Source: Pseudomonas sp. B21-040 (GTDB taxonomy: Bacteria > Pseudomonadota > Gammaproteobacteria > Pseudomonadales > Pseudomonadaceae). From it: DNA of 64,000 nucleotides. Below, piece by piece: positions 34,633 to 44,003 of the stretch; within the stretch, counting starts at the first letter, position 1; every line of letters starts with the position of its first letter. A model generated the notes under the pieces. The model did no database searches. It was not told the origin of the DNA and saw only the letters and a list, made by a program, of their open reading frames with translations. The position numbers and the translations under genes were made by a program. The stretch is from assembly GCF_024748695.1 (NCBI RefSeq), contig NZ_CP087176.1:5263501-5327500 (forward strand). Reading direction: 5' to 3'.

Positions 34633-36684
34633 TTGAAGCTGGAACTCAAGAACAGCTTGTCGGTGAAGTTGCTCCGGGTCGTGCTCCTGTCGGCATTGAT
34701 CGTCGGCGTGGTCTTGAGCTGTGCGCAAATCGTCTTCGATGCCTACAAGACGCGCCAGGCCGTGGCCAATGACGCCGAACGCATCCTCGACATGTTCCGC
34801 GACCCCTCGACCCAGGCGGTCTACAGCCTGGACCGGGAAATGGGCATGCAAGTGATCGAAGGCCTGTTCCAGGACGACGCCGTGCGCCAGGCCTCCATCG
34901 GCCACCCCAACGAAGCCATGCTCGCGCAAAAAACCCGCGAATTGCAGCATTCAAACAGTCGCTGGCTGACCGACCTGATCCTCGGCAAGGAACGCACCTT
35001 CACCACCCAACTGGTAGGTCGCGGCCCTTACAGTGAATATTACGGCGACCTGAGCATCACCCTCGATACCGCCACCTACGGGCAGGGCTTCATCGTCAAC
35101 TCGGTGATCATCTTCATTTCCGGCGTGCTGCGCGCCTTGGCCATGGGCCTGGTGCTGTACCTGGTCTATCACTGGCTGCTGACCAAACCGCTGTCGCGGA
35201 TTATCGAACACCTGACCGAAATCAACCCGGATCGCCCCAGCGAACACAAAATCCCGCAGCTCAAGGGCCACGAAAAGAACGAACTGGGGATCTGGATCAA
35301 CACCGCCAACCAGTTGCTCGAATCCATCGAACGCAACACTCACCTGCGCCACGAAGCGGAAAACAGCCTGTTGCGCATGGCCCAGTACGACTTCCTCACC
35401 GGCCTGCCAAATCGCCAGCAATTGCAGCATCAGCTGGACAAGATCCTGGTCGACGCCGGCAAATTGCAGCGTCGGGTCGCGGTGTTGGTGGTGGGCCTGG
35501 ATGACTTCAAAGGCATTAACGAACAATTCAGCTATCAGACCGGCGACCAATTGCTATTGGCCCTGGCTGACAGGTTGCGGGCTCACAGTGGCCGCCTCGG
35601 CGCCCTCGCCCGTCTGGGCGGCGACCAGTTCGCCCTGGTCCAGGCCGATATCGAACAACCCTACGAAGCCGCCGAACTGGCGCAAAGCATTCTCGATGAC
35701 CTGGAAGCGGCGTTTGCCCTCGATCATCAGGAAATACGCCTGCGCGCGACCATTGGCATCACCTTGTTTCCCGAGGATGGCGACAGCACCGAGAAGCTGC
35801 TGCAAAAAGCCGAACAGACCATGACCCTGGCCAAGACGCGCTCACGCAATCGCTATCAGTTCTACATTGCCAGCGTCGACACCGAGATGCGCCGCCGTCG
35901 TGAACTGGAAAAAGACCTGCGCGACGCACTGCTGCGCAATCAGTTCTACCTGGTCTACCAACCCCAAATCAGTTACCGCGACCACCGGGTGGTGGGCGTC
36001 GAAGCGTTGATTCGCTGGCAACATCCCGAGCATGGCCTGGTACCGCCCGATCTGTTCATTCCGCTGGCCGAGCAAAACGGCACCATCATTGCCATAGGCG
36101 AATGGGTGCTGGATCAGGCCTGCAAACAGCTGCGTGAATGGCACGACCAGGGCTTCCCCGACCTGCGCATGGCGGTCAACCTGTCCACCGTGCAATTGCA
36201 CCACGCCGAGTTGCCGCGAGTGGTCAATAACCTGCTGCAAATGTACCGTCTGCCACAGCGCAGCCTGGAACTGGAAGTGACCGAAACCGGCCTCATGGAA
36301 GACATCAGCACCGCCGCCCAACACCTGCTGAGCCTGCGCCGCTCCGGCGCATTGATCGCCATCGATGACTTCGGCACCGGCTATTCGTCACTGAGCTATC
36401 TGAAAAGCCTGCCGCTGGACAAAATCAAGATCGACAAGAGCTTCGTGCAAGACCTGCTCGATGACGACGACGATGCAACCATCGTTCGAGCGATTATCCA
36501 GTTGGGCAAGAGTCTGGGCATGCAGGTCATTGCCGAAGGCGTGGAAACCGCCGAGCAAGAGGCCTATATCATCTCCGAAGGCTGCCACGAAGGTCAGGGC
36601 TATCACTACAGCAAACCCTTGCCGGCACGTGAGTTGAGCGCCTACCTGAAACAGGCCCAGCGCAGTAACGCGGCCATTTTGTAG
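34633..36684 (+). CDS. bifA: Cyclic-di-GMP phosphodiesterase BifA
   Basis: A 683-residue inner-membrane protein. Two membrane helices (about 12-32 and 158-180) bracket a periplasmic domain. A HAMP-like linker, a degenerate GGDEF domain (LARLGGDQFALV, about residues 255-415) and a complete EAL domain (430-675) follow. EAL catalytic elements are intact: GVEALIRWQHPEHG, NLSTVQLH, ETGLMED, and IAIDDFGTGYSSLSYLKSLP. It therefore hydrolyses c-di-GMP, and loss in relatives raises biofilm and lowers swarming. The GGDQF degeneration is the BifA hallmark. Translation starts at TTG (MKLELKNSLSVKLLRVV) with AAGGA eight bases upstream, as expected from the family N-terminus. Confidence 0.93.
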   Translation: MKLELKNSLSVKLLRVVLLSALIVGVVLSCAQIVFDAYKTRQAVANDAERILDMFRDPSTQAVYSLDREMGMQVIEGLFQDDAVRQASIGHPNEAMLAQKTRELQHSNSRWLTDLILGKERTFTTQLVGRGPYSEYYGDLSITLDTATYGQGFIVNSVIIFISGVLRALAMGLVLYLVYHWLLTKPLSRIIEHLTEINPDRPSEHKIPQLKGHEKNELGIWINTANQLLESIERNTHLRHEAENSLLRMAQYDFLTGLPNRQQLQHQLDKILVDAGKLQRRVAVLVVGLDDFKGINEQFSYQTGDQLLLALADRLRAHSGRLGALARLGGDQFALVQADIEQPYEAAELAQSILDDLEAAFALDHQEIRLRATIGITLFPEDGDSTEKLLQKAEQTMTLAKTRSRNRYQFYIASVDTEMRRRRELEKDLRDALLRNQFYLVYQPQISYRDHRVVGVEALIRWQHPEHGLVPPDLFIPLAEQNGTIIAIGEWVLDQACKQLREWHDQGFPDLRMAVNLSTVQLHHAELPRVVNNLLQMYRLPQRSLELEVTETGLMEDISTAAQHLLSLRRSGALIAIDDFGTGYSSLSYLKSLPLDKIKIDKSFVQDLLDDDDDATIVRAIIQLGKSLGMQVIAEGVETAEQEAYIISEGCHEGQGYHYSKPLPARELSAYLKQAQRSNAAIL

Positions 36685-36705
36685 ATTTGTAGAGATTCGA
36701 AAATC

Positions 36706-36793
36706 GTAGCCTCGTTTCACTCGACAGCTCCTACATGGGCCCCCGTGCTTCTGTAGCAGCTGTGTAGCAGCTGTCGAGTGAAACGAGGCTGCG
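36706..36793. repeat. Inverted repeat, CGAGTGAAACGAGGCTGCG family, copy 2
   Basis: GCCTCGTTTCACTCGACAGC and its inverse (ending GAAACGAGGCTGC) flank a loop holding two GTAGCAGCTG units. It lies just after the bifA stop. Confidence 0.88.
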
Positions 36794-36856
36794 TTTCTTT
36801 TGATCCACGACACAACCCCGTGTGAATAAGAAATATTTCCACCTGCAACCCTTTAC

Positions 36857-36883
36857 ACATAATGCGAAAGATTTGCATTATGT
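36857..36883. promoter_or_regulatory. 9-9-9 inverted repeat upstream of icmP
   Basis: ACATAATGC and GCATTATGT are exact inverse copies separated by nine bases, 58 bases before the icmP start codon. Half-sites share ATAATG with metal-regulator boxes (Fur type), but the spacing is too wide for a classical Fur box. It is a candidate operator or repressor site at the promoter. Confidence 0.5.
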
Positions 36884-36940
36884 CGCAGTTTTGCGCGCGT
36901 GAAGCGCCCTTCCACCCCCTCTTGAAGCAGGATGTTCACC

Positions 36941-38290
<1,350 letters not shown>

Positions 38291-38305
38291 TCAACGCTGG
38301 CTGAC

Positions 38306-38319
38306 TGAAAAAGGCGACC
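38306..38319 (+). terminator. Left half of the icmP terminator, interrupted by the IS
   Basis: TGAAAAAGGCGACC is the exact inverse of GGTCGCCTTTTTCA at 39923-39936. Joined through TTCG they form a 14-bp stem with a UUCG tetraloop and T tail, a textbook terminator. The insertion lies precisely in the loop. Confidence 0.88.
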
Positions 38320-38356
38320 TTCGCAGACTGTGTGAAAACGCGCTGAAGGCCGGCCC

Positions 38357-38391
38357 AACAAACGCCCCGACTTGTTCGGGGCGTTTGTTTT
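38357..38391. terminator. Internal IS terminator
   Basis: AACAAACGCCCCGA / TCGGGGCGTTTGTT with loop CTTGT and T runs on both sides. It lies after the transposase stop on the minus strand and also blocks transcription entering from icmP. Confidence 0.85.
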
Positions 38392-38419
38392 GGTGCGGGC
38401 GACAGGCGAAAAAAGCCTT

Positions 38420-39838
38420 TCAGCCCATTAACGCCATCAATTGGCGGGCCCCGAGCACACTAATTGCGCGTTTTAGGTTGTAGGCACTCACTGCCAAGGC
38501 CATTTCCGCTCTCGCGCCCTCCAGTTGACGCAACAGGAAGCGAGCATTGCCAAACAGCCATTGCTTCAGGTTGCCGAAGGGGTGCTCAACAATGGATCTT
38601 CGGTTGGCCATCATCTGCGGATGGGCCAGCATTCGTTGCTCCATTCGCTCAAAGGCTTCTTCATGGGCGTGGCGTGAGACGTAGCGGCGCTGAGCGCCAG
38701 TGCATTGGGATTTGAGCGGGCAGGCGGCGCAGTCGCTGACATCTGCCTGATAGATCCGATCGCCCTTGTGGCGCTGTTTGAGCGTTAACCACTTGCCTGC
38801 CGGGCACTGATAACGATCGTGTTCGGCTTCGTAGATAAAGTCTTTGCGCTCAAAAAAGTCCTCACCACCAGGATTGACCGAGCGGTTGGGCGGCACATAA
38901 ACGGTAATCGCAGCCTCCTCGCAGGCCTGAAACTGCTGGCCGTTGGAGTAGCCGGCATCGGCAGTCACGGTCAGGGCATCTTGTTCCAGCTGTTCTTTGG
39001 CGGCTTTAGCCATTGGTTCGAGTTGCTTGCGGTCGTCGCCATCCTGGGTAACCTCATGATGCAGAATCAGGCAATGCTTGGCATCCACGGCGCTCTGCAC
39101 GTTATAGGACACACGCGGCCCCTTGGGCGTGCGCATCATTCGGGCATCGCTTTCGTGGGTGTTGAACTGCTCCAGGCCCATCGAGTTCATCAGCGCTTGG
39201 CAGCTCTGATTGTCCTGCTGGCGAACTTTAAGCTGCACCAGTGCTGTTTTGATCGCGCCGCGATCAATCACCTCTCCCGCATCGAGCCTGTCAGCCTCAT
39301 CCAGTTCGGCCAGATACTGAGCGATGCGCTTATCCAGTTTTTCTTCCTGACGCTTGAGTTGCTTGAGGTTCATATGGCGCCGCGAGGAAGCGACTGCCTG
39401 AAACTTGCTGCCGTCGATGGCCACCAAGTCTCCTGCGATCAGACCGGCCATGCGGCAAAACCGGACGAAGGCACCGCACGTCGCCACAAAGGCGGATTTG
39501 TTGTTTTTGCGAAAGTCGGCGATGGTCTTGAAGTCGGGCTTAAGCCGGTTGATCAGCCACATCACTTCGATGTTGCGCTGGCACTCGGCTTCGAGACGCC
39601 GCGATGAGCGAATCCGCTGAAAATAGCCATAGAGGTAGAGCTTGAGCTGATCGGCAGGATCATAAGAAGGACGACCTGTGCTTTTGGGCAGCGCTTTATC
39701 AAAGCCCAGTTGCACCAGATCCAGCTTGGCGACGTACAGGTCAATAACCCGAACGAGATGATCCTCGGGGATCAGTTCTTCCAGCGAGACCGGGAACAGA
39801 CTGGTCTGGCTACGGGACTCACCTTGGATGTAAGCCAT
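38420..39838 (-). CDS. IS1182-family transposase
   Basis: DDE transposase of 472 residues. The N-terminal domain has RPSYDPADQLKLYLYGYFQR. Catalytic acidic residues are recognisable in GDLVAIDGSKFQA, TVTADAGYSNGQQF and IVEHPFGNLKQWL. A cysteine cluster (QCPAGKW..., CAACPLKSQC) is typical of the family. I start at MAYIQGESRSQTSLFP; the 12 codons before it fall in a perfect hairpin and have no ribosome site. No frameshift or stop is seen, so it should be functional. Confidence 0.93.
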   Translation of the reverse strand: MAYIQGESRSQTSLFPVSLEELIPEDHLVRVIDLYVAKLDLVQLGFDKALPKSTGRPSYDPADQLKLYLYGYFQRIRSSRRLEAECQRNIEVMWLINRLKPDFKTIADFRKNNKSAFVATCGAFVRFCRMAGLIAGDLVAIDGSKFQAVASSRRHMNLKQLKRQEEKLDKRIAQYLAELDEADRLDAGEVIDRGAIKTALVQLKVRQQDNQSCQALMNSMGLEQFNTHESDARMMRTPKGPRVSYNVQSAVDAKHCLILHHEVTQDGDDRKQLEPMAKAAKEQLEQDALTVTADAGYSNGQQFQACEEAAITVYVPPNRSVNPGGEDFFERKDFIYEAEHDRYQCPAGKWLTLKQRHKGDRIYQADVSDCAACPLKSQCTGAQRRYVSRHAHEEAFERMEQRMLAHPQMMANRRSIVEHPFGNLKQWLFGNARFLLRQLEGARAEMALAVSAYNLKRAISVLGARQLMALMG

Positions 39839-39843
39839 AACGA

Positions 39844-39877
39844 AAAATGCTCCGTATCTTTCGATACGGAGCATTTT
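39844..39877. promoter_or_regulatory. Anti-readthrough hairpin before the transposase start
   Basis: AAAATGCTCCGTATC / GATACGGAGCATTTT is a perfect 15-bp stem with loop TTTC, ending six bases before the transposase ATG on the minus strand. Such stems in IS elements stop outside transcripts from being translated into transposase. Confidence 0.7.
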
Positions 39878-39922
39878 CTTTGAGCTTTGCGCAGATTGCT
39901 AGGTTTTCACACAGTCTGTTCG

Positions 39923-39936
39923 GGTCGCCTTTTTCA
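39923..39936 (+). terminator. Right half of the icmP terminator, displaced by the IS
   Basis: GGTCGCCTTTTTCA continues the icmP terminator stem across the insertion (see 38306). The separated halves can no longer act as one RNA hairpin in icmP transcripts of normal length. Confidence 0.88.
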
Positions 39937-39956
39937 TACCTGCCAACCACCGATCC

Positions 39957-40067
39957 GATCGTTCCCACGCTCTGCGTGGGAATGCAGCCCGTGACGCTCC
40001 GCGTCACACCAAAAGCCGAACGCGGAGCGTCCGTTGAGGCATTCCCACGCAGAGCGTGGGAACGATC
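39957..40067. repeat. Intergenic palindromic repeat, GTTCCCACGC family, copy 4
   Basis: A full 111-bp member bounded by GATCGTTCCCACGCTCTGCG and GCAGAGCGTGGGAACGATC. An inner GTGACGCTCCGCGTCAC palindrome is present. It lies 20 bases after the icmP terminator remnant. Confidence 0.92.
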
Positions 40068-40166
40068 ACCCTGCGCCAGATCAAGCAAACGATAATTCCT
40101 CTTATTCAAATTCCCATCCCCTGTTAGACTTTGCGCCCTTGTTTTGCTCGCCTTGCAGGATGTCTG

Positions 40167-41594
40167 ATGCCCCCGCTGCCTCTTCGCTTGTCCGCACTGT
40201 TGCTGGCCCTGGGCCTGAGTGCCTGCGATGACGCCCCGCGTTTTACCAAGGCCGAACCCGGTGAAGCCCGTTCCGGTGGCAGCGCGACCGTACGCAAGAC
40301 CGATCAGAACTCGTTTTCCCTGCCGTCCGCCAATCTGCCGCCGTCACGGCGCGTGGACTTCAGCGTCGGCAACAGTTTCTTCCGCAGCCCCTGGGTGATC
40401 GCGCCGTCGACCACCACCGCCCGTGACGGCCTCGGCCCGTTGTTCAACACCAATGCCTGTCAGGGCTGCCACATCAAGGACGGTCGCGGCCATCCGCCGA
40501 CGCCGGATGCGCCGAACGCCGTGTCGATGCTGGTGCGCCTGTCGATCCCCAATGCGCCGGCCTATGCTCACGTCATCGAGCAGCTTGGCGTGGTGCCGGA
40601 GCCGGTCTATGGCGGGCAGCTCCAGGACATGGCCGTGCCCGGTGTCGCGCCGGAAGGCAAAGTGCGCGTTGATTACACGCCCGTTGCGGTGCGTTTCAAG
40701 GACGGCACTGAAATTGAACTGCGTAAACCGCGGCTGAACATCACTCAATTGGGCTACGGCCCGATGCACCCTGACACCCGTTTCTCGGCACGTGTCGCAC
40801 CGCCAATGATTGGCCTGGGCTTGCTTGAAGCGATCCCCGAGGAGACGATCCTGGCCAATGCCGAGGCGCAGGCGAAGGCCAAAAACGGCATCGCCGGACG
40901 TCCGAACCAGGTCTGGGATGACGTGCAACAGAAGACCGTTCTCGGGCGATTTGGCTGGAAAGCCGGGCAACCGAACCTCAATCAACAAAATGTTCACGCG
41001 TTTTCCGGCGATATGGGCCTCACGACGAGCCTCAGACCCTTCGATGACTGCACCGATGCGCAAACCGCCTGCAAACAGGCGCCCAATGGCACCGGCCCCG
41101 ATGGCGAGCCGGAAGTCAGCGATAACATTTTGCGTCTGGTGCTGTTCTACACCCGCAACCTTGCCGTACCGGCCCGCCGCGATGTCGGTGCGCCCGACGT
41201 CCTGGCCGGCAAAAACCTGTTCTATCAGGCTGGATGCCAGTCCTGTCACACACCGACGTACACCACCGCCGCCAACGCCGCCGAACCTGAACTGGCCAAT
41301 CAAGTGATTCGCCCATACAGCGATCTGCTGCTGCATGACATGGGCGACGGTCTGGCCGACAACCGCAGCGAATTCCAGGCCAGTGGCCGCGACTGGCGCA
41401 CGCCGCCGTTGTGGGGCATCGGCCTGACACAGGCGGTCAGTGGCCATACCCAGTTTTTGCATGATGGCCGCGCACGCAATCTGCTCGAAGCCGTGCTCTG
41501 GCATGGCGGTGAAGCGACGGCCGCGCAGCAACAGGTTTTGTCTTTCAATGCCGAACAACGCGCTGCGTTGCTGGCATTTTTGAACTCACTTTAA
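40167..41594 (+). CDS. Di-heme cytochrome c lipoprotein, DUF1111 (thiol oxidoreductase-like)
   Basis: A 475-residue secreted protein with lipoprotein signal MPPLPLRLSALLLALGLSAC (lipobox LSAC). Two c-type heme attachment motifs are present: NACQGCHIKDG near residue 105 and AGCQSCHTPTY near 370. The DUF1111 family is related to MauG/di-heme peroxidases and is regularly found with imelysins and DUF1513 proteins in a putative periplasmic iron-acquisition or oxidation system. GCAGGA lies six bases before the chosen ATG. It heads the operon with the next two genes, 27 bases upstream of the imelysin-like gene. Confidence 0.9.
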   Translation: MPPLPLRLSALLLALGLSACDDAPRFTKAEPGEARSGGSATVRKTDQNSFSLPSANLPPSRRVDFSVGNSFFRSPWVIAPSTTTARDGLGPLFNTNACQGCHIKDGRGHPPTPDAPNAVSMLVRLSIPNAPAYAHVIEQLGVVPEPVYGGQLQDMAVPGVAPEGKVRVDYTPVAVRFKDGTEIELRKPRLNITQLGYGPMHPDTRFSARVAPPMIGLGLLEAIPEETILANAEAQAKAKNGIAGRPNQVWDDVQQKTVLGRFGWKAGQPNLNQQNVHAFSGDMGLTTSLRPFDDCTDAQTACKQAPNGTGPDGEPEVSDNILRLVLFYTRNLAVPARRDVGAPDVLAGKNLFYQAGCQSCHTPTYTTAANAAEPELANQVIRPYSDLLLHDMGDGLADNRSEFQASGRDWRTPPLWGIGLTQAVSGHTQFLHDGRARNLLEAVLWHGGEATAAQQQVLSFNAEQRAALLAFLNSL

Positions 41595-41621
41595 ACACTT
41601 ATAAAGAATCGGGAGCCCGAC

Positions 41622-42686
41622 ATGTTCCGCCCCAAACTGTTGTTCACCAGCCTTGCAGCACTCGCACTGGGCGCCTGTTCACCGCAGGACCCGCAAGCCG
41701 TGACATCGGCCGCCATCGCCAAGTCGGTGATCCTGCCGACTTACACCCGCTGGGTTGAAGCCGACCGCCAACTGGCTGTCAGCGCCCTCGCCTACTGCGA
41801 AGGCAAGGAAAACCTCGACACCGCCCGCGCTGATTTCCTGCACGCACAGAAAGCCTGGGCCGAGCTGCAACCGCTGCTGATCGGTCCGTTGGCCGAGGGT
41901 AACCGTTCGTGGCAGGTGCAGTTCTGGCCAGACAAGAAGAACCTGGTCGGCCGTCAGGTCGAACAACTGGTCAGCGCCCAGCCGCAGATCGATGCAGCGG
42001 CCCTGGCCAAGTCCAGCGTGGTGGTTCAGGGGCTCTCGGCCTATGAATACATTCTGTTCGACAGCAAGCCAGACGTGGCCAACGACGCGCAAAAAGCCAA
42101 GTACTGCCCACTGCTGAAAGCGATTGGCGAGCGTCAGAAACAGCTGGCCGAAGAGATTCTGCAAAGCTGGAACAGCACCGACGGCATGCTCGCACAATTG
42201 AGCAAGTTCCCGAACCAGCGCTACGCCGACTCCCACGAAGCCATCGCCGATTTGCTGCGTGTACAAGTCACCGCCATCGACACCTTGAAGAAAAAACTCG
42301 GCACGCCGATGGGCCGTCAGAGCAAGGGCGTGCCGCAGCCGTTCCAGGCTGATGCATGGCGCAGCCAGTCGTCCCTGACCGGTATCGAAACCAGCCTCGC
42401 CGCGGCCAAAACCGTGTGGGAAGGCGTCGACAACAAAGGCCTGCGCGGCCTGTTGCCGGCTGAGCAAAAGCCATTGGCCGACAAAATTGATGCTGCCTAC
42501 GCCGCCGCACTGAAACTGTTCGCCAGCAATCAACGCTCGCTGACCGAAATGCTCAAAGACGACGCCGGTCGCCAGCAGCTCAACGATCTCTACGACAGCC
42601 TCAACGTTGTCCATCGCCTGCACGAAGGCGACCTGGCCAAGGCGTTGGGCATTCAACTGGGCTTCAACGCCAACGACGGTGACTGA
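41622..42686 (+). CDS. Imelysin-family lipoprotein, second paralogue
   Basis: A 354-residue imelysin-like lipoprotein (MFRPKLLFTSLAALALGACS, lipobox LGAC). The fold's first half is recognisable (ILPTYTRWVEADRQLAV, WAELQPLLIGPLAEG). The GxHxxE motif of icmP is replaced by GLSAYEYILFD, which loses the histidine. A metal- or iron-binding role of that motif is therefore unlikely in this paralogue, which may be structural or heme-partner specific. It is co-transcribed, with the stop overlapping the next start (TGATG). Confidence 0.87.
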   Translation: MFRPKLLFTSLAALALGACSPQDPQAVTSAAIAKSVILPTYTRWVEADRQLAVSALAYCEGKENLDTARADFLHAQKAWAELQPLLIGPLAEGNRSWQVQFWPDKKNLVGRQVEQLVSAQPQIDAAALAKSSVVVQGLSAYEYILFDSKPDVANDAQKAKYCPLLKAIGERQKQLAEEILQSWNSTDGMLAQLSKFPNQRYADSHEAIADLLRVQVTAIDTLKKKLGTPMGRQSKGVPQPFQADAWRSQSSLTGIETSLAAAKTVWEGVDNKGLRGLLPAEQKPLADKIDAAYAAALKLFASNQRSLTEMLKDDAGRQQLNDLYDSLNVVHRLHEGDLAKALGIQLGFNANDGD

Positions 42687-43798
42687 TGAGGGCGAGTGCC
42701 ATGCTGCGACGTCAGGCTCTGACTTTAGGTAGTTTGCTGCTGGGAGCAGTGACACTGGGCGGCTGGACGCTGTTCAAGCAAAAGGACAAAAGCCCGTTGC
42801 TGCTGTCGGCGCGGGACGATACCGATGGCAAGCATTACGCCGTCGGTTATCGGCTGGACGGCACCCGGGTGTTCGCCACCCAGGTCGGCCAGCGTTGCCA
42901 TGACATCATCAATCACCCGACGCAGCCGATCGCGCTGTTCGTCGCCCGTCGTCCGGGCACCGAAAGCTACCTGATCGACCTGCGCGACGGCACGTTACTG
43001 CAGACCATCGTTTCGCAGCCAAACCGGCACTTCTACGGCCATGCCGTGATTCACAAGAGCGGTGACTGGCTGTACGCCACCGAGAACGATACCTCCGATC
43101 CGGGTCGCGGCTTGCTGGGTGTGTATAAGTTCGAAGGTGAACGGCTGGTGCACAGCGGTGAACTCTCGACGCATGGCCTTGGCCCGCATCAGGTGTCGTG
43201 GATGCCTGATGGGGAAACCCTGGTCGTGGCCAACGGCGGCATTCGCACCGAGGCCGAAAGCCGGGTCGAGATGAACCTCAATGCCATGGAGCCGAGCCTG
43301 GTGCTGATGCAACGCGACGGCACCCTGTTGAGCAAGGAAACCCTGGCCCAACAGATGAACAGCGTGCGCCACCTGGGCATCGCCAGCGACGGCACGATCG
43401 TCGCCGGTCAGCAATTCATGGGGCCATCCCACGAGTCTTCGGAGTTGCTGGCGATCAAGCGTCCGGGCCAGCCGTTCGTAGCGTTCCCGGTGCCTGAGCA
43501 TCAATTGCAGGCCATGGGGCATTACACCGCCAGCGTCGCGGTGCACAGCGATCTGCGCCTGGTGGCGTTGACCGCGCCACGGGGCAACCGCTTTTTCATT
43601 TGGGACCTGGACAGCGGCGAAGTGCGCCTGGACGCGCCACTTCCCGATTGCGCCGGGGTCGGTGCGGTGGCCGATGGGTTTGTCGTGACGTCCGGGCAGG
43701 GACGCTGCCGGTACTACGATTGCCGCCAGACAAACCTTGTTGCAAAACCCCTTGAGTTGCCTGCGGGGCTCTGGGACAACCACCTGCACCTCATCTGA
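42686..43798 (+). CDS. DUF1513-family periplasmic beta-propeller protein
   Basis: A 370-residue protein with an N-terminal export signal that carries a twin-arginine-like start (MLRRQALTLGSLLLGAVTLG). Repeats of the type HDIINHPTQPIALFVARRPG, LYATENDTSDPGRGLLGVYK and HQVSWMPDGETLVVANGGI indicate a seven-bladed propeller. DUF1513 genes accompany imelysins and DUF1111 cytochromes, and a periplasmic iron or redox role is inferred from that context. Translation is coupled to the imelysin gene by a TGATG overlap. A palindromic repeat follows. Confidence 0.88.
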   Translation: MRASAMLRRQALTLGSLLLGAVTLGGWTLFKQKDKSPLLLSARDDTDGKHYAVGYRLDGTRVFATQVGQRCHDIINHPTQPIALFVARRPGTESYLIDLRDGTLLQTIVSQPNRHFYGHAVIHKSGDWLYATENDTSDPGRGLLGVYKFEGERLVHSGELSTHGLGPHQVSWMPDGETLVVANGGIRTEAESRVEMNLNAMEPSLVLMQRDGTLLSKETLAQQMNSVRHLGIASDGTIVAGQQFMGPSHESSELLAIKRPGQPFVAFPVPEHQLQAMGHYTASVAVHSDLRLVALTAPRGNRFFIWDLDSGEVRLDAPLPDCAGVGAVADGFVVTSGQGRCRYYDCRQTNLVAKPLELPAGLWDNHLHLI

Positions 43799-43811
43799 TA
43801 CACCCGGCCCT

Positions 43812-43901
43812 TGTAGGAGCTGAGCTTGCTCGCGATGGCGGCTGCACATCCAGCATAGTTGTTACTGATAGACCGCTATCGCGAGCAAGCTCGGCTCCTA
43901 C
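43812..43901. repeat. Inverted repeat, GAGCTTGCTCGCGAT family, copy 2
   Basis: TGTAGGAGCTGAGCTTGCTC...GCGAT pairs with ATCGCGAGCAAGCTCGGCTCCTACA. It forms the 3' end of the DUF1513 operon. Confidence 0.9.
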
Positions 43902-44003
43902 AGGTTTTGCGCTTGCCTGTAAATTCTGGCAGTTGGAATCACCCGCGCACTCGGGGTAATGTGCCTGCCTGTCTCACCTGATTTTCTCCAAGGAACTGGA
44001 AAT

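Larger units (their letters stand above)
38320..39922. mobile_element. IS1182-type insertion sequence with 4-bp target duplication
   Basis: The element proper runs 38324-39918 (1595 bp) between perfect 16-bp terminal inverted repeats, CAGACTGTGTGAAAAC and its inverse. It is flanked on both sides by TTCG (38320-38323, 39919-39922), the target duplication included in these coordinates. It carries one transposase gene on the minus strand, a bidirectional terminator near the left end and a 15-bp hairpin just upstream of the transposase start. Its target is the tetraloop of the icmP terminator. Intact ends, exact target duplication and an unbroken transposase suggest a recent, possibly active copy. 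Confidence 0.93.

Noticed and set aside
36857..36883. Classical Fur box at the icmP promoter
   Set aside because: Half-sites share ATAATG but the nine-base spacer does not fit the 19-bp Fur palindrome; kept only as an unassigned operator candidate.
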